Shown here piece after piece: positions 7,781 through 13,173 of a stretch of DNA of 13,173 bases (position 1 is its first letter; each line of letters opens with the position of its first letter). A program made the position numbers and the translations under genes. Below the pieces are notes generated by a model. It was not told the origin of the DNA. It did not search any database and was given only the letters and a program-made list of their open reading frames with translations. The DNA is from JBIOYL01 sp044870185 (GTDB lineage Bacteria > Actinomycetota > CALGFH01). Location of the stretch: positions 1 to 13,173 of the forward strand of contig JBIOYL010000002.1 in NCBI GenBank assembly GCA_044870185.1, read 5' to 3'.

Positions 7781-9049
7781 TCAGGTCGCCGGCTCGAGCA
7801 GGTGGGGGGCGACCGGGTCCAGGGCCTGCTGGAGCGCGTCGATGTTCGGCCGCACGGTGACGGTGGCATCGGCCCGGCCGTCGAGCACCTCGCGGGTCTT
7901 CAGGCCGTGGCCGGTGACCAGGGCGACGACCGTCTCGCCGGGCGAGAACCGCCCCGCAGCGGCGAGCCGGGCAAACGTCGCGATCGTGACACCGGCGGCC
8001 GTCTCACCGAAGATGCCGGTGGTGCGGGCGAGCAGGCCGATGGCGTCGACCACCTCCTCGTCGCCGACCGCCTCGATGTGGCCGCCGGTCGCGCGCACGA
8101 CCTCCAGGGCCTCCACCCCGTCGGCCGGGTCACCGATGGCCAGCGACTTCACGATGCCGGTCGGCTTGACCGGCGCCACGTCGGCGCGGCCCTCGGCGAA
8201 CGCCGTGGCCACCGGCGGGCAGCCGTCGGACTGGGCGCCGTGCACCCGCCAGGGCGTGCGCTCGATCAGGCCATGGGCGGCCAGCGCCTGGAAGCCCTGG
8301 TGCACCTTGGTGAGCAGCGCGCCCGAGGCGATCGGCACGACCACATGGTCGGGCGCCCGCCAGCCGAGCTGCTCGGCCACCTCCAGCCCGACCGTCTTGG
8401 AGCCCTCGGCGTACCAGGGCCGCAGGTTGACGTTCACGAAGCCCCAGCCGAACGCCTCGGCGGCCTGGGCGGCGAGCCGGTTGGCCTGGTCGTAGCTGCC
8501 CGCCACGGCGACCACGGTGGCGCCGAAGGCGGCCGCCGAGGCGATCTTGGCCGGCTCCAGGTCGGCGGGGACGACCACGACGCAGTCCAGGCCCTGCGCG
8601 GCCGCGGCGGCCGCGGTGGCGCCGGCCAGGTTGCCGGTGGACGCGCAGGCGATCGTGGCCAGCCCGAACGCGCGGGCCCGGGCGGCCGCCACCGACACCA
8701 CCCGGTCCTTGAACGAGTTGGTGGGGTTGCGGGTGTCGTCCTTGAGGTAGAGCGGGCCGGCGATGCCGAGAGCGCCGGCCAGCCGGGGCGCGGCCACCAG
8801 CGGCGTCCAGCCGGGGGCGAGGTCGCCGGGACCGGGCCGGCCGGGCAGCAGCGCGGCGTAGCGCCAGATCGACCGGGGGCCGGCCTCGACCGACGCCCGG
8901 TCGAGCCGGGCGCCGACCACGGCAGGGTCGGCCTCGACGTCCAGCGGGCCGAGACAGCGGGAGCAGGCGTACTCCAGCGCCGGCGGGTACGTGGCGCCGC
9001 AGCCGCGGCAGCGCAGCAGCACGTGCTCGAGGGGGGCGTTGTCCTGCAC
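7781..9049 (-). CDS. thrC: Threonine synthase
   Basis: A PLP enzyme that converts O-phospho-L-homoserine to L-threonine plus phosphate, the last step of threonine synthesis. The 422 residues fit the family. It has an N-terminal zinc-ribbon-like segment (C14-x2-C17 ... C29-x2-C32), the LAPGWTPLV motif (77-85), LKDDTRNPTNSFKDR (102-116) with PLP lysine K114, and ASTGNLAGATAA (136-147) for cofactor phosphate binding. A C-terminal GHGLK block follows. The GTG start at 9049 is preferred over upstream in-frame codons because GGGAGGT lies 8 bases ahead of it (9058-9064) and codons upstream of it fall in the riboswitch platform. Expression is very probably controlled by the SAM-I riboswitch in its leader. 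A related PLP activity such as cysteate synthase cannot be fully excluded, but the Zn-ribbon type favours thrC. Confidence 0.95.
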   Translation of the reverse strand: MQDNAPLEHVLLRCRGCGATYPPALEYACSRCLGPLDVEADPAVVGARLDRASVEAGPRSIWRYAALLPGRPGPGDLAPGWTPLVAAPRLAGALGIAGPLYLKDDTRNPTNSFKDRVVSVAAARARAFGLATIACASTGNLAGATAAAAAAQGLDCVVVVPADLEPAKIASAAAFGATVVAVAGSYDQANRLAAQAAEAFGWGFVNVNLRPWYAEGSKTVGLEVAEQLGWRAPDHVVVPIASGALLTKVHQGFQALAAHGLIERTPWRVHGAQSDGCPPVATAFAEGRADVAPVKPTGIVKSLAIGDPADGVEALEVVRATGGHIEAVGDEEVVDAIGLLARTTGIFGETAAGVTIATFARLAAAGRFSPGETVVALVTGHGLKTREVLDGRADATVTVRPNIDALQQALDPVAPHLLEPAT

Positions 9050-9052
9050 AGG

Positions 9053-9101
9053 CGGTGACCTCCCATCCAAGGTGCGGCGACACTCGGCGCCGCGGTCACC
9101 G
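9053..9101 (-). promoter_or_regulatory. Expression platform and ribosome-binding site of the thrC riboswitch
   Basis: The Shine-Dalgarno GGGAGGT (9064 to 9058) lies just ahead of the GTG. Upstream CGGTGACC (plus 9094-9101) is exactly complementary to GGTCACCG (plus 9053-9060), which takes in the 3' end of the Shine-Dalgarno; between them GCGGCG and CGCCGC can form an inner stem. No U-tract is present, so control by masking the ribosome-binding site is more likely than termination. The pairing is seen; the mechanism is inferred. Confidence 0.6.
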
Positions 9102-9110
9102 ACCGCACGG

Positions 9111-9232
9111 CGCATCTTCCCCCGTGCCGGCGGCACGGGGTCGGACGTGGCACCATCCGTCTGGCGGGATCACCGCCTGCGACGAGGTTGCCGGGGCTTC
9201 GTCGGGCCGGTCCCTCCACCCCTCTTGATGCG
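9111..9232 (-). promoter_or_regulatory. SAM-I (S-box) riboswitch upstream of thrC
   Basis: Read on the minus strand, the aptamer shows the S-box core in order: CGCATCAAGAG (P1 5' strand plus conserved AUCAAGAG), GTGGAGGGACCGGCCCGA (kink-turn and P2), GAAGCCCCGGCAACC, a P3 stem (plus 9158-9184), TGGTGCCA (plus 9147-9154), a 9-bp P4 hairpin CCCCGTGCC/GGCACGGGG (plus 9120-9140), then GGAAGATGCG closing P1 (CGCATC/GATGCG, plus 9227-9232 with 9111-9116). Length of 122 nt and element order match SAM-I, which binds S-adenosylmethionine and usually turns genes off. It ends 61 bases before the thrC GTG. Confidence 0.95.
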
Positions 9233-9243
9233 TCGCCAATCTG

Positions 9244-9257
9244 TAGGTGTTCACCTA
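9244..9257. promoter_or_regulatory. Short inverted repeat in the thrC/gpgS divergent region
   Basis: TAGGTG-TT-CACCTA is a 6-bp perfect inverted repeat located 11 bp upstream of the riboswitch aptamer and 95 bp upstream of gpgS. It could be an operator affecting either divergent gene. No convincing -35/-10 pair could be assigned to either direction. Confidence 0.4.
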
Positions 9258-9352
9258 ACCTTGCCCTGTCGGGCGCGCAGGCGTCAACGTGCGCGGCACC
9301 GCGACGATGCGCGACCGCCCTTGGGTGCATGCCCCCGACCCCTGGAGCGTAC

Positions 9353-10348
9353 GTGGCAGAGCTTGACATCTGGGAGTGGTTCGGCACCCGGACCTTCCAC
9401 TACAGCCAGTTCGAGCCGGTCGCCAGGCTGCGGGCGGCCAAGGAGCGCCAGGGCCTGGCCATCTCGTTGTGCCTGCCGGCCCGCAACGAGTCGGCCACCA
9501 TCGGCGCGATCGTGCGCGTGCTGCGCAAGGCCATGCTTGAGCGCTCCCGCCTGATCGACGAGATCGTCGTCGTGGACGGCGGCTCGGCCGACGACACCGC
9601 GCAACGCGCCGAGGCCGAGGGCGCCGTCGTCTGCCGTGAGGCCGACATCCTGCCCGAGGAGGGACCAGGGTCGGGCAAAGGCGAGGGTGTGTGGAAGAGC
9701 CTGCACGTGTGCGCCGGCGACCTGATCTGCTGGGTCGACACCGACATCCGCAACATGCACCCACGCTTCGTCTACGGCCTGCTCGGGCCGCTGCTGACCG
9801 ACGCCGACATCGCCTACGTCAAGGCGTTCTACGAGCGGCCCATCCGCGAGCGCAACACGCTGCGCGCCAGCGGCGGCGGCCGGGTCACCGAGCTCGTCGC
9901 CCGGCCGCTGATCAACCTGTTCTGGCCCCAGCTCGCCGGCCTGATCCAGCCGCTGTCGGGCGAGTACGCCGGGCGCCGCCAGGTGCTCGAGCAGGTGCCC
10001 GTCTTCTCCGGCTACGGCGTGGAGCTCGGGCTGCTCATCGACATCGCCGAGCGCTTCGGCGTCGGGGCCATCGCCCAGGTCGACCTGGAACGCCGCGTGC
10101 ACCGCAACCAGGACGTGGCCGCCCTGTCGCGCATGAGCTTCGGGATCATGCAGGCGGCGCTGGCCCGGCTGGCCGCCGACGGGCGCATGCCGCCCGACGA
10201 CTGGTCGAGGACGCTGTACCAGTTCTCCACCCGGCTGCGCGAGTACCACATGCAGCCGCGCTCGATCGAGGTGGCCGAGCGCCCGCCCATGGCGAGCGTC
10301 GCGGCCTACCGGCGCCGCCGCGAGGCGACCACCGCCGGCAGGTCCTGA
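9353..10348 (+). CDS. gpgS: Glucosyl-3-phosphoglycerate synthase (GT81)
   Basis: GpgS transfers glucose from an NDP-glucose to 3-phosphoglycerate, giving glucosyl-3-phosphoglycerate, precursor of the compatible solute glucosylglycerate and, in mycobacteria, of methylglucose lipopolysaccharides. The 331 residues show the GT-A fold: SLCLPARNES (38-47), EIVVVDGGSADDT (70-82), GSGKGEGVWKSL (106-117), metal-binding DTD (129-131 in WVDTDIRN), PLSGEYAGRR (200-209), GYGVELG (220-226) and RVHRNQ (248-253). These match the mycobacterial GpgS motifs in order. GTG at 9353 is chosen for GGAG 5 bases upstream; ATG at 9329 is an in-frame alternative. The next gene, its likely phosphatase, starts 1 bp after the stop. 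A mannosyl specificity (MpgS-like, as in Rubrobacter) is possible. Confidence 0.94.
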   Translation: MAELDIWEWFGTRTFHYSQFEPVARLRAAKERQGLAISLCLPARNESATIGAIVRVLRKAMLERSRLIDEIVVVDGGSADDTAQRAEAEGAVVCREADILPEEGPGSGKGEGVWKSLHVCAGDLICWVDTDIRNMHPRFVYGLLGPLLTDADIAYVKAFYERPIRERNTLRASGGGRVTELVARPLINLFWPQLAGLIQPLSGEYAGRRQVLEQVPVFSGYGVELGLLIDIAERFGVGAIAQVDLERRVHRNQDVAALSRMSFGIMQAALARLAADGRMPPDDWSRTLYQFSTRLREYHMQPRSIEVAERPPMASVAAYRRRREATTAGRS

Positions 10349-10349
10349 C

Positions 10350-11315
10350 ATGGCGGCCGTGCTCTTGGCCGAGGCGGCGTCGCTGCTCGACCGCCTCACC
10401 CCCCGGGTGCTGTTCAGCGACGTGGACGGCACGCTGGTCGGCCGGCACGGCTCGCTGCTGGCCGACCTGGACGGCCGCCCCACCCTGGCCGCGGCCCAGG
10501 CGCTGGTCGCCGCCCACCGCGCCGGGCTCGAGGTCGTGCTCGTCTCCGGCCGCACCCGGATGCAGCTCTTCGAGGTCAACCGGCTGCTCGGCCTGCGTGA
10601 CGCGGTGGCCGAGATGGGCACGGTGCTGGTGCTCGGGCGCGACACCGAGCTGCTCTGGGGCGAGGCGCCACGCGACCTCGGCGCCACCCCGGCCGAGGCC
10701 CTGCAGCGCTCCGGGGCGCACGCCGCCCTGCTCGCGCGCTTCGCCGGCCGGCTCGAGCCGCATGCCCCCTGGCACCTGGGCCGCCAGGGCACGGCGCTGC
10801 TGCGCGGGCAGCTCGAGCCGGCCGAGGCCAACCGGTTCCTCGCCGCGGCCGGGTTCGGCTGGGCCCGGCTGGTCCACAACGGCCGCCTGCGCGGCAGCTA
10901 CCCGTGGCTCGGGCCCGGCCCGACCTCGTCGTTCCACCTCGCCCCGGCGGGTGTCACCAAGGCGGGCACGGCCGCCGCCTACCTGGCCCGCCGCGGGCTG
11001 GCCGCCGACCAGGCGGCCGCCATCGGCGACGGGCCGGCCGACCTCGAGCTCGGCGGCGTCGTCGGGGCGATGTTCCTGGTCGCCAACGGCGCCTGGGCGG
11101 CCGAGGCGGCGGGCGCGGCCGGCGCGGGGGGCGCGGCGGGGACGGGCGACGCGGCGGGGGCGGCCGGGGCGGCCGAAGGGGCCGACGAGGCCGGCGCGGC
11201 AGGGGCGGCCGGCGCGGTCATCGTCACCGGCGCGGCCGCCGGGCAGGGCTGGGCGGAGGCGGTCGCCGCCCTGGTCGCCCGCATGGCGCACCGCCACCAG
11301 GCATCCCTGCGCTGA
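10350..11315 (+). CDS. gpgP: HAD-family glucosyl/mannosyl-3-phosphoglycerate phosphatase-like protein
   Basis: A 321-residue HAD phosphatase. Motif I is DVDGT (D24 nucleophile, D26 acid/base), motif II VSGRT (65-69), motif III K204 (GVTKAGT) and motif IV GDGPAD (D227, D231). The cap between motifs II and III fits the C2 (HAD-IIB) type of MpgP-like phosphatases. Directly following gpgS with a 1-bp gap, it probably removes phosphate from glucosyl-3-phosphoglycerate to give glucosylglycerate; mycobacteria use an unrelated histidine-phosphatase enzyme for this step. It could also serve the GT20 product made by the next gene, as no separate OtsB is seen. An Ala/Gly-rich stretch (about 250-289) separates the Rossmann core from the last helix and looks like an expansion. 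The symbol rests mainly on context. Confidence 0.85.
   Translation: MAAVLLAEAASLLDRLTPRVLFSDVDGTLVGRHGSLLADLDGRPTLAAAQALVAAHRAGLEVVLVSGRTRMQLFEVNRLLGLRDAVAEMGTVLVLGRDTELLWGEAPRDLGATPAEALQRSGAHAALLARFAGRLEPHAPWHLGRQGTALLRGQLEPAEANRFLAAAGFGWARLVHNGRLRGSYPWLGPGPTSSFHLAPAGVTKAGTAAAYLARRGLAADQAAAIGDGPADLELGGVVGAMFLVANGAWAAEAAGAAGAGGAAGTGDAAGAAGAAEGADEAGAAGAAGAVIVTGAAAGQGWAEAVAALVARMAHRHQASLR
11097..11216 (+). repeat. GC-rich low-complexity Ala/Gly codon tract inside the phosphatase gene
   Basis: About 120 bp of degenerate GCG/GCC/GGC/GGG codons encode repeated AAGAAGA-like units with scattered Thr, Asp and Glu. It keeps frame and precedes VIVTGAAAGQGW, the expected last strand and helix of the HAD fold. 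This is probably replication-slippage growth of a surface loop; assembly error in such sequence is also possible. Confidence 0.85.
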
Positions 11316-11429
11316 TGACGCTGGCGCCGGCGGGCGGGTACGGTGGGGACGGCCCGCCCATGGCGTGGGCCGGCTCACGCACGCCGGACGCCGCCGGACG
11401 TCCCTGATCCAGGCAGGAAAGGACCACCA

Positions 11430-12884
11430 ATGGCGGAGCTCGTCGTCGCATCCAACCGCGGACCCGTCCAGTTCGAGCTCGACGACGACGGCAGCCTCCA
11501 AAGCCACCGGGGGGCGGGCGGCATGGTGGCCGCCCTTGGCCCGGCCCTGGCCGGTCGGGGCGGCACCTGGGTGGCCGCCGCCATCAGCGAGGGCGACCGG
11601 GTGGCGGCGAGAAAGGCCGGCCGCGGCCGGGCCCGCCGCATCGAGCTGCCCACCGGGCTGGTCAGCCTGCGCAGCATCGTGACCGACCCGCGGGAGTACC
11701 AGGCCTACTACAACCGGGTCTCCAACCGCACCCTGTGGTTCCTGCAGCACTACATGTTCGACGTGCCCCGCCATCCGCGCTTCGACCGCAGCTTCCGGGC
11801 GGCCTGGCGCAGCTACCAGGACGTGAACCGGGCGTTCGCGGCCGCCTGCGACGACGAGGCCGACCCGGGCGGCGACGTGTTCATCCAGGACTACCACCTC
11901 GCCCTCGCCCCGGCGCTGCTGCGCGCGCGCCGCCCCGACGTCGGCGTCGCCCACTTCACCCACTGCCCGTGGGCCGACCCCGGCTACTTTGCCATGCTGC
12001 CCAGCACGGTCGGCGCCGAGCTGCTGGGGGGCATGCTCGGCGCCGACCTGGTCGGGTTCCTCGTCCCCCGCTGGGCGAGCAACTTCCTGCGCTGCTGCCA
12101 GCGGGCCGGCTACGAGGTCGACCGGGCCGCCGGCATCGTGTGCACGGCCGACGGCCGCAGCGTGCACGTGCGCACCTACCCGCTCGGGGTGGACGGCGAC
12201 CAGCTCCGCGCCCTGGCGCGTGACCCGGAGGCCGAGCGCCAGCGCCGCACCGTGCGCGAGCTGGCCAGGGGTCGCAGCCTGATCGTGCGGGCGGACCGCA
12301 TGGAGCTGTCGAAGAACATCCTGCGCGGGCTGGAGGGCTACGCCCTGTTCCTCGAGCAGCAGCCGCGGGCCCGCGGCCGGGTGGTCCACTACGTGCTCGC
12401 CTACCCCTCGCGCCGCGACCTGGCCGAGTACCAGGCCTACACCGCCGAGGTGAAGCAGGCCGCCGAGGCGGTCAACGAGCGCTTCCGCACCGGCACCTGG
12501 GAGCCGGTACGGCTGGAGATCCGCGACAACCACCCCAGGGTGCTGGCCGCGATGGCGCTCGCCGACGTGCTCGTCGTCAACCCGGTCTGGGACGGCATGA
12601 ACCTGGTGGCCAAGGAGGGCCCGTCGGTCAGCGAGCGCGACTGCGTGCTGATCCTGTCCCGCAACGCGGGCGCCGCCGACGACCTGGGCGCCGGGGCCCT
12701 GGTCGTCAACCCGTTCGACACCGCCGAGCTCGCCGACACCATCGCCGGCGCCCTCGCCATGCCGGCCGAGGAGCGCAGCCGGCGGGCCAAGCTCCTGCGC
12801 GAGGGCGCCACCGCCCTGTCCCCCCAGGACTGGTTCGACGTCCAGCGCCGCGACCTGGCCGAGCTGCGCCGCCGCGCCGGCTAA
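11430..12884 (+). CDS. GT20 glycosyltransferase, trehalose-6-phosphate synthase-like
   Basis: A 484-residue GT-B enzyme of family GT20, whose best-known member OtsA makes trehalose-6-phosphate from NDP-glucose and glucose-6-phosphate. Most catalytic positions are retained: SNR (R10), RGAGG (27-31), W47, Y94 and W103, QDYHL (D154), H175, the R290/K295 pair and DGMNLVAKE (D388, E396). Two acceptor or donor loops differ from classical OtsA: HFTHCPWADPGYF (175-187) in place of the HIPFPTPEIF type, and DRMELSKN (289-296) in place of DRLDYSKG. The product could therefore be trehalose-6-phosphate or another sugar phosphate such as glucosylglycerol-phosphate. An AGGAAAGGA Shine-Dalgarno precedes the ATG. 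It lies 114 bp after the phosphatase gene in the same direction, probably in the same operon. The stop is followed almost at once by an insertion sequence. Confidence 0.9.
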   Translation: MAELVVASNRGPVQFELDDDGSLQSHRGAGGMVAALGPALAGRGGTWVAAAISEGDRVAARKAGRGRARRIELPTGLVSLRSIVTDPREYQAYYNRVSNRTLWFLQHYMFDVPRHPRFDRSFRAAWRSYQDVNRAFAAACDDEADPGGDVFIQDYHLALAPALLRARRPDVGVAHFTHCPWADPGYFAMLPSTVGAELLGGMLGADLVGFLVPRWASNFLRCCQRAGYEVDRAAGIVCTADGRSVHVRTYPLGVDGDQLRALARDPEAERQRRTVRELARGRSLIVRADRMELSKNILRGLEGYALFLEQQPRARGRVVHYVLAYPSRRDLAEYQAYTAEVKQAAEAVNERFRTGTWEPVRLEIRDNHPRVLAAMALADVLVVNPVWDGMNLVAKEGPSVSERDCVLILSRNAGAADDLGAGALVVNPFDTAELADTIAGALAMPAEERSRRAKLLREGATALSPQDWFDVQRRDLAELRRRAG

Positions 12885-12887
12885 CCT

Positions 12888-13173
12888 ACTAAGCCAAACA
12901 CTGGTAAGTGGACTATTCATTGGTGATATAACGCAGGTTCGGATCGCCAAAAAAGCTACGAACCAGATGGGGAAGCTTCTGCAACCGATGCAGCGCAGCC
13001 AAGGCCTTGTGCTTCAGATCCGCGAAGCTCTCGATCCCGGTCCGGCCGATGCGATCACACTTGCTATGCTTCCAAACCCACTCATCGGGATTCAGCTCGG
13101 GCGAGTAGCCCGGCAGAAACACCAGCCGCAGCCGCCCGTTGGTCGACGCGGCGAAGTCCTTGACCGCGTTGGA
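12888..13173 (-). mobile_element. Right-edge-truncated IS630-family insertion sequence (transposase 3' end)
   Basis: The sequence becomes visibly less GC-rich a few bases after the GT20 stop codon and contains the 3' end of an IS630-type transposase, which ends about 25 bp from the inferred IS end. IS630/Tc1 elements insert at TA; TA dinucleotides at 12887-12888 and 12890-12891 are candidate junctions. The exact boundary and the terminal inverted repeat cannot be fixed because the other end is outside the window. Confidence 0.75.
12913..13173 (-). CDS. IS630-family transposase, C-terminal part (5' end beyond window)
   Basis: The last 86 residues of a DDE transposase are visible, in one open frame to the window edge. 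The motif VFLPGYSPELNPDEWVW carries the third catalytic acidic residue (Glu of NPDE) in the signature of the IS630/Tc1-mariner superfamily DDE domain. It is followed by a K-rich helix (FADLKHKALAALHRLQKLP) and the end FFGDPNLRYITNE. The N-terminal HTH and the two catalytic aspartates lie beyond the right edge, so activity cannot be judged. It is convergent with the GT20 gene, with 28 bp between the stops. No frameshift is seen in the visible part. Confidence 0.93.
   Translation of the reverse strand, partial: SNAVKDFAASTNGRLRLVFLPGYSPELNPDEWVWKHSKCDRIGRTGIESFADLKHKALAALHRLQKLPHLVRSFFGDPNLRYITNE

Noticed and set aside
7167..9058. Long plus-strand open frames opposite thrC and flavin reductase
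   Set aside because: They are composition artefacts; the minus-strand proteins carry complete family motifs.
9120..9140. Intrinsic terminator hairpin in the thrC/gpgS intergenic region
   Set aside because: It has no U-tract on either strand, and its position and flanks identify it as P4 of the SAM-I aptamer.
9244..9261. DtxR/IdeR-type iron box
   Set aside because: The half-sites TTAGGT and ACCTA are only 4 bases apart, not the longer spacing of the 19-bp iron box, and no iron genes are present.
10146..12950. 934-codon open frame on the minus strand opposite the gpgS-GT20 cluster
   Set aside because: It covers three well-supported plus-strand genes and has no recognisable motif.

Overview
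The window is very GC-rich chromosomal DNA (well above 70% G+C by eye, with strong G/C third-position bias). It carries a CIRCE-controlled groEL, a GT81-type glucosyl-3-phosphoglycerate synthase and several actinobacterial-looking enzymes. This points to a member of the Actinomycetota, possibly a deep-branching or uncultured soil lineage; the placement is an inference, as there is no rRNA or marker gene here.

Layout. (1) 1-1303, minus: the N-terminal 400 codons of groEL run off the left edge, with a perfect CIRCE operator in the leader. (2) 1466-1906, minus: a small VOC/glyoxalase-like protein. (3) 2080-5451, minus: a two-gene unit in which a MerR-type regulator overlaps by 4 bp a large VIT + von Willebrand A protein. 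It is preceded by a perfect 24-bp palindrome that overlaps a consensus -35. (4) 5502-6035, plus: an ICMT/phospholipid-methyltransferase-like membrane protein, divergent from the MerR gene across the palindrome. (5) 6144-7685, minus: a second VOC protein, a small membrane protein built on a 26-residue tandem duplication, and a flavin-reductase-like protein with palindromic repeats around its start. (6) 7781-9232, minus: threonine synthase (thrC) preceded by a clear SAM-I (S-box) riboswitch. (7) 9353-12884, plus: a compatible-solute cluster of gpgS, a HAD phosphatase of the mannosyl/glucosyl-3-phosphoglycerate phosphatase type, and a divergent GT20 trehalose-6-phosphate-synthase-like enzyme. (8) About 12888 to the right edge: the end of an IS630-family element starting a few bases after the GT20 stop codon.

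How the genes may work together. GpgS and the HAD phosphatase form a two-step route to glucosylglycerate, and the GT20 enzyme probably adds a second phosphorylated disaccharide such as trehalose-6-phosphate; the three look like one osmolyte operon. MerR and VIT-VWA are translationally coupled, probably autoregulated through the palindrome, and both carry Pro/Ala-rich disordered segments. The riboswitch links thrC to S-adenosylmethionine levels. No tRNA, rRNA or CRISPR array was seen. The two items most worth following up are the SAM-I riboswitch in front of thrC and the MerR/VIT-VWA pair with its palindromic operator. The longest gene-free stretch is 9050-9352, which holds the riboswitch, its expression platform and a small palindrome.
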